The notes beneath the pieces are model-generated. The model saw nothing but the letters and a program-made list of their open reading frames with translations, searched no databases and was not told where the DNA came from. A DNA stretch of 15,048 nt from Lachnospiraceae bacterium UBA7784. GTDB taxonomy: Bacteria; Bacillota; Clostridia; Lachnospirales; Lachnospiraceae. The translations under genes were made by a program, and so were the position numbers. The DNA is taken from the NCBI GenBank assembly GCA_002480925.1, contig DLDA01000031.1, positions 1-15,048 of the forward strand, given 5' to 3'. The number at the start of each line of letters is the position of its first letter. The stretch's first letter is position 1. Shown here piece by piece: positions 9,073-15,048 of the stretch.

Positions 9073-10776
9073 ATGGAAAAGAAAAAGAAGATGAAAAGGA
9101 TTATAGTTGCCCTTTGCATAGTGGCGGCGGTGCTTGCCCTGCTCATTTCCGGCTCGATAAGGAAGAAAGCCAGGCAGGCCGAAAAGAAGAGCAGCTCGGT
9201 CAAGACTGTAAAGGTCACTAAGGGTACTATAGCAAATACAGTTACTGCCAGCGGAACCCTTGCAGAGGCAAAGACAGCCGATATAACGATACCTTCGGGG
9301 ATCACGGTAAAGAAGGTCCTTGTCGAGGAGGGTGATACGGTAAAAAAGGGCGATGCCCTGGCCAAGGTGGATCTGACATCGGTAAAAGAGCAGATATATT
9401 CTGTAAGGAGCTCAATTTCTGATATAAATGATTCGCTTAAGTCCATAAAGAGCAAGTCAGGATCGAAGTACACAGCAGAGCGTGAGATGCTAAAGGCCCA
9501 GAAGACTGACCTTTACAAGGCATTAAAGAGGCTTCTGAAAATAAAAAAGAGCGGGACCATTACCGCTAGCGTGGCAGGAACTATCGATTCAGTTAATGTA
9601 GGTGGATCATCGGATGCATCCTCATCCACGTCGGCAGATAACTCCGTGACTAATAATTCATTGCTTTCCGGTATCACCGGGACCAGTTCAGATTCTAAAG
9701 GGCTTGTTGCAAGTCAGCTTACAGAAAAGGTAGTGATTTCTGACAGCAGCTCATCTGATGGCAATGCTTGGTCCTCGACAGATGATTCACAAGAGACTTG
9801 TGATGAGGCAGGTAATACAGACGGGGCAGATGATTCATCAGAAAAGCCCTCATCAAAAAAGGATACAGACAGCTCGAAGTCTTCATCCAAAAAGGATAGT
9901 GGCAGTAAAAAAAGCTCATCCGAGGGCGACAGTGAGTCCGATCTTTCTGAAGAGGAGCTTAAGGCTCTTATAGAAAAGCAGCAGAAGAAGACAGACAGCT
10001 CATCCTCTAAAGAAAAGACCACGACAGGTAGGACCGGAAATTCAGTTGCATCAGGGCTTACAGATTCAAACTTGTCAGCACTTACAGGATCTGCCTCTAC
10101 AGGCAGCACGACATCAGAGGGTAGCGGCTCCTCGTATACATCATCTGTCTCAGATGTGACATATACTACAGCTTTTACTATTGCTACAGGCGATATGATG
10201 GATATCTCGCTTTCGGTTGATGAGCTTGATATACTAAATATCAAAAAGGGACAGGATGTAAGCGTTGCCTTAGATGCTATCGATGGAGAGACCTTTACCG
10301 GTGAGATAACAAAGGTATCAAAGAAAGGTACAAACAGCGGAGGAAGCACCAAGTATACTGTTACCTGCCAGATAGAAAAGACAGATGATATGCTTGTCGG
10401 AATGAACGCAACAGCTGTGATAACGATCGATTCGGCCGAGGATGTGCTTACTATTCCTCTTTCTGCAGTTCAGGAGGAGGGAGGAAGCTCCTATGTATAT
10501 ACGACAAATGATAATGGAAGTCTGGGCGGTAAGACAAAGATAACGACCGGCCTTTCAAATGACAGCACGGTAGAGATCACAGATGGACTTTCAGAGGGCG
10601 ATACGGTCTACTACAAGGATCTCTCTGGTCAGGAGCTTACAAGCTCACAGAATAATATGTCAAACATGGAAAACAATATGCAGAAAAGCCAGCAGGGCGG
10701 CGGAAATGGCGGTCCTTTAGGAGACAATGGAAGCACACCGCCATCAGGCGGAAACGGCGGCCCGGGAGGTAACTAA
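9073..10776 (+). CDS. ABC/RND-type efflux adaptor (MacA/HlyD/YknX family) with large Ser-rich insertion
   Basis: A 567-residue membrane-fusion (adaptor) protein. Lysines 3-6 and a hydrophobic segment (9-28) form an N-terminal anchor, leaving the rest outside the cell. The first lipoyl half-motif lies at about 68-100 (ITIPSGITVKKVLVEEGDTV), a short coiled-coil hairpin at about 102-156, and the second lipoyl half starts at 161 (GTITASVAGTIDSVNVG). It is interrupted at about 178 by some 185 residues rich in Ser, Asp, Lys and Thr, and resumes near FTIATGDMM (368-376). Beta-barrel and membrane-proximal domains follow (about 377-515), then a Gln/Asn/Gly-rich tail (539-567). It should link the ATPase and permease encoded next, as in YknXYZ or MacAB; the substrate is unknown. 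ATG 9073 follows GGAGG (9062-9066) by 6 nt. The stop overlaps the next start as TAATG. Confidence 0.88.
   Translation: MEKKKKMKRIIVALCIVAAVLALLISGSIRKKARQAEKKSSSVKTVKVTKGTIANTVTASGTLAEAKTADITIPSGITVKKVLVEEGDTVKKGDALAKVDLTSVKEQIYSVRSSISDINDSLKSIKSKSGSKYTAEREMLKAQKTDLYKALKRLLKIKKSGTITASVAGTIDSVNVGGSSDASSSTSADNSVTNNSLLSGITGTSSDSKGLVASQLTEKVVISDSSSSDGNAWSSTDDSQETCDEAGNTDGADDSSEKPSSKKDTDSSKSSSKKDSGSKKSSSEGDSESDLSEEELKALIEKQQKKTDSSSSKEKTTTGRTGNSVASGLTDSNLSALTGSASTGSTTSEGSGSSYTSSVSDVTYTTAFTIATGDMMDISLSVDELDILNIKKGQDVSVALDAIDGETFTGEITKVSKKGTNSGGSTKYTVTCQIEKTDDMLVGMNATAVITIDSAEDVLTIPLSAVQEEGGSSYVYTTNDNGSLGGKTKITTGLSNDSTVEITDGLSEGDTVYYKDLSGQELTSSQNNMSNMENNMQKSQQGGGNGGPLGDNGSTPPSGGNGGPGGN
10764..10769 (+). 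promoter_or_regulatory. ribosome binding site inside the Gly-rich tail codons
   Basis: GGGAGG lies 6 nt before ATG 10776. It is made from the consecutive glycine codons at the adaptor's C-terminus, so the Gly-rich tail and the ATPase translation signal occupy the same bases. Confidence 0.75.
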
Positions 10777-11486
10777 TGGATGAAAAAAAGATGATACTGC
10801 TTTCCGATGTCTCGAAGATATACAGGATAGGAGATTCTGTGGTAAAGGCTCTTGACCATGCCAATATGCATGTGAACCGTGGAGAGTTTGTAAGCGTTAT
10901 AGGGCCGTCAGGCTCAGGCAAGTCTACGCTTATGAATATTATAGGCTGCCTTGATACTGCAAGCTCAGGGAAATATTATCTGGATGGACAGGAGATAGCA
11001 AATTACAGCAGAAACCAGCTTTCAAGGATCAGGAACAAAAAGATCGGCTTTATCTTCCAGGACTTCAATCTTCTGCCAAAGCTCACGGCCTATGAGAATG
11101 TAGAGCTTCCTCTTATCTATCAGGGGCTGTCAGTTCAGAAAAGAAAGGAGCAGACCCAGGAAGCCTTAAACGAGCTGGGTCTCTGGGACAGAAGGGATCA
11201 TAAGCCATCTGAGCTTTCCGGAGGACAGCAGCAGAGAGTTGCTATAGCAAGAGCTCTTGCTACAAGACCATCTCTTTTCCTTGCTGATGAGCCTACCGGG
11301 AATCTCGATCAGAAGACCGGAGGCAGGCTTCTGGAGCTTTTCCATAAGTTAAATGAGGAGGGAAATACTATCCTTCTTATCACTCATGACGCAAAGGTCG
11401 CAAAGGAGGCCGGAAGGTCCATAAAGATACTTGACGGACATGTCACTGATGCAAAGGATATAAACGAGATCGAGGAGGTGGTCTGA
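10776..11486 (+). CDS. ABC transporter ATP-binding protein (MacB/LolD/YknY type)
   Basis: A 236-residue nucleotide-binding subunit of the type VII (MacB-like) ABC class. All key motifs are intact: Walker [10 protein letters not shown] (43-51), Q-loop Q95 in FQDFNLLP, signature LSGGQQQR (147-154), Walker [13 protein letters not shown] (D171, catalytic E172) and H-loop H204. The FQDFNLLP and ADEPTGNLD wording is characteristic of the LolD/MacB/FtsE branch. It would dimerise on the cytoplasmic side and drive the FtsX-type permease encoded next. In E. coli MacB this domain is fused to the permease; here it is separate, as in Gram-positive YknY. ATG 10776 overlaps the adaptor stop and the TGA overlaps the permease ATG, so all three proteins are probably translationally coupled. 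Confidence 0.96.
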   Translation: MDEKKMILLSDVSKIYRIGDSVVKALDHANMHVNRGEFVSVIGPSGSGKSTLMNIIGCLDTASSGKYYLDGQEIANYSRNQLSRIRNKKIGFIFQDFNLLPKLTAYENVELPLIYQGLSVQKRKEQTQEALNELGLWDRRDHKPSELSGGQQQRVAIARALATRPSLFLADEPTGNLDQKTGGRLLELFHKLNEEGNTILLITHDAKVAKEAGRSIKILDGHVTDAKDINEIEEVV

Positions 11487-12667
11487 TGGTAGGTTCTTCG
11501 GTAAAAATGGCTTTTTCATCGGTTTTCTCCAATAAGATGAGGTCATTTCTCACTATGCTTGGAATAATAATAGGCGTTGTCGCTCTTGTAGTCCTCGTCT
11601 CTATAACGACCTCGGCTACATCTACTATCACAGATACTATCTCATCCATCAGCACGAATTCGATCACCGTTACTATAACGGATGATAAGGACAATCCGCT
11701 CAAGCTGTCTGACCTTACGGACATAAAGGCTCTTTCAGCCGTATCTGCTGTGGCTCCAAGCGCAGTTTCTCAGGCGAATGTTAAGAGCGGAAACGATACA
11801 GAGACTATGAGCCTTACCGGGACCACAGCCTCATATCAGTCTATAAATGGTATAGAGCTTTCGGCAGGCCGCTTTCTCCGTAGCGCGGATGTAGACAATC
11901 ACTCAAATGTCGCAGTGATAAATGCAGATGCAGCAAGAGATATACTTGGCGTATATAACAGTTCAGAGGCCATTGGCCAGACCATAAGCCTTAATGGAAC
12001 GCCATATACTGTTATCGGAGTAGAAAAGCAGTCTGATACAACAGTGACCTTTGGGTCGTCCTATGAGGCCTATATTCCATTTACCTCGCTGGAGAGGCTT
12101 TCTACAACTGTAAGGGATGTGGCAAGCTTTACTGTATCACCGAAGTCGGACCAGCTGTCAGATCAGGCCCAGCAGCAGATAAACGAATATCTGCTAGAAC
12201 GTTTCTCAAACGATTCAGATGCCTTTACAGTGGTGAATATGAAGGTGATAGCAGACACTCTTGGAAAGGTGACAGGAGTCATGACCCTGATGCTTGGAGG
12301 AATAGCTGCGATCTCCCTGCTTGTCGGAGGCATAGGCATAATGAACATAATGCTTGTCTCCGTAACAGAGCGTACTAAAGAGATAGGAATAAGAAAGGCG
12401 ATAGGAGCAACCGAGGGAAGCATCATGCTCCAATTCCTGATAGAAGCACTTGTGATATGTCTGATAGGAGCCGTGATAGGACTGGCTATTAGCGGGATAA
12501 TAATAGCTGCCATAAACGGATTCTCGGAATACAGCTTCCGCCTGAACCCCGGAGTGTGTGTAGTCGCTACGGTTTTTTCGGTAGGAATTGGTCTACTGTT
12601 CGGCCTTTACCCAGCAAGAAAGGCAGCCGCAAAGGATCCGATCGAGGCGCTGCATTATGCGGGGTAG
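11486..12667 (+). CDS. ABC transporter permease (MacB/FtsX type, YknZ-like)
   Basis: A 393-residue permease with the standard MacB topology. TM1 lies at about 21-41, a large extracytoplasmic domain (MacB_PCD type) at about 45-260, then three membrane segments at about 267-290, 316-345 and 357-375. Conserved features include NKMRSFLTMLGIIIG before and within TM1, GGIGIMNIMLVSVTERTKEIGIRKAIGA split around the end of TM2, and the closing YPARKAAAKDPIEALHY. MacB-type permeases do not carry substrate through a classical channel; ATP-driven 'mechanotransmission' moves the extracytoplasmic domains and the adaptor. Substrates in this family include antimicrobial peptides, toxins and macrolides, but nothing here identifies the cargo. 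GAGGAGGTG (11472-11480) precedes ATG 11486. No two-component or other regulator gene adjoins the operon. Confidence 0.95.
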   Translation: MVGSSVKMAFSSVFSNKMRSFLTMLGIIIGVVALVVLVSITTSATSTITDTISSISTNSITVTITDDKDNPLKLSDLTDIKALSAVSAVAPSAVSQANVKSGNDTETMSLTGTTASYQSINGIELSAGRFLRSADVDNHSNVAVINADAARDILGVYNSSEAIGQTISLNGTPYTVIGVEKQSDTTVTFGSSYEAYIPFTSLERLSTTVRDVASFTVSPKSDQLSDQAQQQINEYLLERFSNDSDAFTVVNMKVIADTLGKVTGVMTLMLGGIAAISLLVGGIGIMNIMLVSVTERTKEIGIRKAIGATEGSIMLQFLIEALVICLIGAVIGLAISGIIIAAINGFSEYSFRLNPGVCVVATVFSVGIGLLFGLYPARKAAAKDPIEALHYAG

Positions 12668-12693
12668 GCCGAAAGTTTCGAGATGAAAGCAAG

Positions 12694-12778
12694 CTGATAA
12701 GCGAAGGTCGAACCTAGCGAAGAGAACTTCCTTATAGGCGAAGCTTGAGCTTAGCGAGCAGAACTTCATTATTATCAG
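12694..12778 (+). repeat. intergenic module: two 37-nt imperfect tandem repeats within a short inverted repeat
   Basis: Units 12701-12737 and 12738-12774 match at 28 of 37 positions, sharing GCGAAG, TAGCGA and AGAACTTC at the same offsets. The pair is bracketed by CTGATAA (12694-12700) and its exact reverse complement TTATCAG (12772-12778). Each unit has a small internal inverted repeat: AGGT/ACCT in the first, AAGC/GCTT in the second. It starts 27 nt after the permease stop. There is no open frame with a ribosome binding site. It could be a dispersed intergenic repeat or a structured 3' end; function unknown. Confidence 0.7.
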
Positions 12779-12791
12779 ACATTAAATTTTG

Positions 12792-12818
12792 TTGGCACTC
12801 TAGTTAAAAGAGTGCCAA
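12792..12818 (+). promoter_or_regulatory. CIRCE operator (HrcA binding site) upstream of htpG
   Basis: TTGGCACTC, 9 nt, then GAGTGCCAA. The family consensus is TTAGCACTC-N9-GAGTGCTAA. Each arm differs at one base and the two changes are complementary, so dyad symmetry is perfect. This is the heat-shock operator of the HrcA repressor, usually found at groESL and dnaK. It ends 7 nt before the -35 box of the htpG promoter. Repression of htpG by HrcA is inferred; hrcA is not in the window. Confidence 0.9.
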
Positions 12819-12824
12819 TTTTTT
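12792..12824 (+). terminator. possible intrinsic terminator formed by the CIRCE dyad plus T-run
   Basis: In RNA the two 9-nt CIRCE arms pair perfectly around a 9-nt loop and are followed at once by six T residues (12819-12824). This has the shape of an intrinsic terminator and is the only such candidate after the transporter operon. The stem is only moderately GC-rich and the loop is large, so efficiency is uncertain. Confidence 0.45.
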
Positions 12825-12825
12825 G

Positions 12826-12854
12826 TTGACAAGAGGTAAGGGATGGATTAGAAT
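12826..12854 (+). promoter_or_regulatory. housekeeping (sigma-A type) promoter of htpG
   Basis: A perfect -35 box TTGACA (12826-12831) and TAGAAT (12849-12854, one mismatch from TATAAT) are separated by the optimal 17 nt. Transcription would start near 12861, giving a leader of about 119 nt. The CIRCE operator lies just upstream. Confidence 0.85.
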
Positions 12855-12859
12855 ATAGA

Positions 12860-12886
12860 TTAGCAGTCAACAAGTGCCTTGGCTAA
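12860..12886 (+). other. candidate stem-loop at the 5' end of the htpG leader
   Basis: TTAGC (12860-12864) can pair with GCTAA (12882-12886), and CAAG (12871-12874) with CTTG (12878-12881) around a TGC loop, leaving a 6-nt bulge on the 5' side. It would begin almost at the predicted transcript start. Pairing is short and evidence is only by eye. Confidence 0.35.
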
Positions 12887-12890
12887 TAAA

Positions 12891-12950
12891 GGGACTAGGG
12901 ACCAGGGGCTAGGGAAAAATAAATATTATATACATACCTCCCTAACCCCT
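12891..12950 (+). repeat. GGG-heptad repeat and inverted counterpart in the htpG leader
   Basis: Four consecutive 7-nt units start with GGG (12891, 12898, 12905, 12912): GGGACTA, GGGACCA, GGGGCTA, GGGAAAA. They give four G-runs with loops of 4, 4 and 3 nt, a canonical G-quadruplex pattern on the mRNA strand. AGGGGCTAGGGA (12904-12915) is also complementary, with one mismatch, to TCCCTAACCCCT (12939-12950), so a 12-bp hairpin is an alternative. The right arm ends 11 nt before the htpG ribosome binding site. Confidence 0.7.
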
Positions 12951-12961
12951 AACAAATATTC

Positions 12962-12968
12962 AAAGGAG
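12962..12968 (+). promoter_or_regulatory. ribosome binding site deciding the htpG start
   Basis: AAAGGAG precedes ATG 12980 by 11 nt, slightly long but workable. The in-frame GTG at 12968 overlaps the site itself, so the alternative four-residue N-terminal extension is not supported. Confidence 0.7.
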
Positions 12969-12979
12969 TGACTAAATCA

Positions 12980-15034
12980 ATGTCAGAAAAAAGCGGCAGT
13001 CTTTCTATTACTAGCGAGAATATCTTTCCAGTTATCAAGAAGTGGCTTTATTCAGACCACGATATCTTTTACAGGGAGCTTATCAGCAATGCCTGTGATG
13101 CCATAACCAAGCTGTCAAAGCTTGCCATGATGGGTGAATGCGAGCTTCCTGAAGATTACAAGGGAAAGGTAAGCGTAGAGGTAGATCCGGAGAAGAAGAC
13201 TATACAGATTTCTGATAATGGTATCGGAATGACTGAGGATGAGGTCGACAAGTATATCAATCAGATAGCCTTCTCAGGTGCGACGGATTTTCTTTCAAAG
13301 TACAAGGACAAGGGAAATGATGATCAGATAATCGGACATTTCGGTCTGGGCTTCTATTCTGCTTTCATGGTAGCAGATCAGGTCTACATCGATACCTTAA
13401 GCTATAAGGAGGGCGCGACTCCTGTGCACTGGGAGTGCGACGGCGGAACAGACTATACCTTAAGCGATGGCGATAAGACAGAGGTCGGCACGACTATCAC
13501 GCTTTTCCTGAATGATGATTGCCTTGAGTTCGCCAATGAATACAAGGCAAGAGAGGTAATAGAGAAGTACTGCTCATTCATGCCGACAGAGATCTATCTG
13601 ACCAAGGCAGATGCACCGACAGAGTACGAGGAGATAGATCCTGATGACAAGAGAGATACTGATACAGTCGTTGAAGAGATCCATAAGGAAGCCGAGTACG
13701 AGGACAAGAAAAAGGACGACGGTACAACAGAAAAGGTACTAAAGACCCCGGCAAAGGATAAACTTAAGATCATAAAGAGACCTGTCCCTATAAACGATAT
13801 CCATCCCCTCTGGACCAAGACTCCTTCGGAATGCACAGAAGAGGAGTATAAGGAATTCTACAGAAAGGTCTTTATGGACTACAGGGATCCTCTGTTCTGG
13901 ATTCATCTGAACATGGATTATCCGTTCAACCTGAAGGGCATAATCTATTTCCCTAAGATCAATTCAGAGTATGACTCTATAGAAGGGAAGATCAAGCTCT
14001 ACAATAATCAGGTGTTCGTGGCTGATAATATAAAGGAGGTCATCCCTGAGTATTTCATGCTGCTGAAGGGAGTTATTGACTGTCCGGATCTGCCTCTTAA
14101 TGTATCAAGGTCTGCACTGCAGAATGATGGCTTCGTGGCAAAGATAAGGGATTATATCTCGAAGAAGGTCGCTGACAAGCTTATAGGCATGGAAAAGACC
14201 GAAAAGGATACCTATGAGAAGTACTGGGATGATATAAGCCCATTCATCAAGTATGGCTGCTTAAAGGATGAGAAGTTCTGCGACAAGATGAATGACTATA
14301 TCCTCTTTAAGGATATAAATGATAAGTATGTGACCCTGCCTGAGCTTCTTGAGAAGGATGCAAAGAAGGACGTGGAAAAGACAGAGGAGAAGAAGGACGA
14401 TGCGAAAGATAGTGAGCCGATAAAGGAAGAGGACAAGACAGCTATCTATTATGTCACTGACAAGGCTCAGCAGGGACAGTATATAGATATGTTCAAGTCT
14501 AATGACATGGATGCTGTAATACTTGATCGGACCATTGATACCTCCTTTATCACCCAGCTTGAGCACAGAAATCAGCATTATAGATTTTTGAGGATCGATG
14601 CGGATATCTCAAAGGCTCTTTCAGAGGAGATGGACCCGAAGGAACTGGAGGATGAGCAGAAGACCCTGGAGGAGATCTTCAAGAATGAGCTTAAAAAGGA
14701 CGATCTGACGATAAAGGTCGAAAAGCTTAAGACAGAGGATATCGCGGCAGTCATCGGCCGTGATGAGAACATGCGCCGTATGAATGACATGATGAAGATG
14801 TATAATATGAACGGCGGCGATATGTCAGAATTCTCAGGGCCGGAGACACTTGTCCTTAACGTCACACATCCGCTTGTAAAGTATCTGAATGAGCACAAGG
14901 ACTCAGAGAATGCAGGACTTATAGCTCATCAGCTCTACGACCTGGCAGAGCTTTCGAATCAGCCGCTTTCTCCGGCAGAGATGTCAGAGTTTGTCAAGAG
15001 ATCCAATAAGATCATGGAGATTCTGACGAAATAA
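12980..15034 (+). CDS. htpG: molecular chaperone HtpG (Hsp90 family)
   Basis: A complete 684-residue bacterial Hsp90, an ATP-driven cytoplasmic dimeric chaperone. The N-terminal GHKL ATPase domain shows RELISNACDAI (E33, N37, D40), DNGIGM (79-84) and the lid motif GHFGLGFYSAF (119-129). A charged linker covers about 212-262. The middle domain follows from HPLWTK (275-280) and includes LNVSRSALQND (R377), the loop that contacts ATP. The C-terminal dimerisation domain covers about 500-684 and includes a Met-rich stretch (598-615). As usual for bacteria there is no MEEVD tail. A second Lys/Glu/Asp-rich stretch (about 458-485), between the middle and C-terminal domains, looks longer than in typical HtpG. 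It is a single-gene unit with its own promoter. The upstream CIRCE suggests control by HrcA, unlike Bacillus subtilis htpG, which does not use HrcA. Confidence 0.98.
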   Translation: MSEKSGSLSITSENIFPVIKKWLYSDHDIFYRELISNACDAITKLSKLAMMGECELPEDYKGKVSVEVDPEKKTIQISDNGIGMTEDEVDKYINQIAFSGATDFLSKYKDKGNDDQIIGHFGLGFYSAFMVADQVYIDTLSYKEGATPVHWECDGGTDYTLSDGDKTEVGTTITLFLNDDCLEFANEYKAREVIEKYCSFMPTEIYLTKADAPTEYEEIDPDDKRDTDTVVEEIHKEAEYEDKKKDDGTTEKVLKTPAKDKLKIIKRPVPINDIHPLWTKTPSECTEEEYKEFYRKVFMDYRDPLFWIHLNMDYPFNLKGIIYFPKINSEYDSIEGKIKLYNNQVFVADNIKEVIPEYFMLLKGVIDCPDLPLNVSRSALQNDGFVAKIRDYISKKVADKLIGMEKTEKDTYEKYWDDISPFIKYGCLKDEKFCDKMNDYILFKDINDKYVTLPELLEKDAKKDVEKTEEKKDDAKDSEPIKEEDKTAIYYVTDKAQQGQYIDMFKSNDMDAVILDRTIDTSFITQLEHRNQHYRFLRIDADISKALSEEMDPKELEDEQKTLEEIFKNELKKDDLTIKVEKLKTEDIAAVIGRDENMRRMNDMMKMYNMNGGDMSEFSGPETLVLNVTHPLVKYLNEHKDSENAGLIAHQLYDLAELSNQPLSPAEMSEFVKRSNKIMEILTK

Positions 15035-15048
15035 CGTACATGCACCAC

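Noticed and set aside
9714..10352. 212-codon open frame on the minus strand
   Set aside because: It lies opposite the Ser-rich adaptor insertion and reflects TCA/AGC/GAT codon bias read in reverse. It has no convincing ribosome binding site and its product is low complexity.
12701..12774. Tandem repeat considered as a remnant CRISPR array
   Set aside because: The units are directly adjacent with no variable spacers, match at only 28 of 37 positions, and no cas genes are present.
12968..12979. GTG start adding four residues to HtpG
   Set aside because: The GTG overlaps the AAAGGAG ribosome binding site. ATG 12980 gives a normal HtpG N-terminus.
12667..12979. A hidden small gene in the 312-nt gap before htpG
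   Set aside because: No frame combines a start codon, ribosome binding site and reasonable length. The interval is accounted for by repeats, operator, promoter and leader.

Overview
The window is typical of a Gram-positive anaerobe of the Clostridia, most likely Lachnospiraceae. The pointers are an AddAB recombination nuclease instead of RecBCD, strong AGGAGG-type ribosome binding sites, heavy use of ATA (Ile) and AGA/AGG (Arg) codons, a lysine/alanine-rich protein whose C-terminal part resembles a small Clostridia family, and an HtpG preceded by a CIRCE operator. This placement rests on sequence character only; no database search was possible. All supported genes are on the + strand.

Layout. 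(1) 1-8198: an operon-like run. A possible gene tail overlaps addB by ATGA, addB overlaps addA by ATGA, and a lipoprotein with a degenerate parvulin-like domain begins 9 nt after addA. AddA and AddB form the helicase-nuclease that processes double-strand breaks for RecA-dependent repair. (2) 8280-8969: a monocistronic unit with a promoter, a histone-H1-like Lys/Ala-rich protein and a strong intrinsic terminator. (3) 9025-12667: a three-gene transporter operon joined by 1-nt stop/start overlaps (TAATG, TGATG). It encodes a membrane-anchored adaptor with a very large Ser-rich insertion, an ABC ATPase and a MacB/FtsX-type permease, the arrangement of MacAB or Bacillus YknXYZ. (4) 12668-12979: a dense 312-nt non-coding interval. 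It holds a 37-nt imperfect tandem repeat bracketed by a short inverted repeat, a CIRCE operator followed by a T-run, a good housekeeping promoter and a leader containing GGG-heptad repeats. (5) 12980-15034: htpG (Hsp90), complete, followed by 14 nt of unassigned sequence.

Most of the coding content is ordinary. The best candidates for something undescribed are non-coding: the compact control region of htpG and the repeat module before it. Next come the H1-like protein and the lipoyl-domain insertion of the transporter adaptor. I see no CRISPR array, tRNA, rRNA, insertion sequence, phage gene or defence island. I do not claim a new multi-gene system here.
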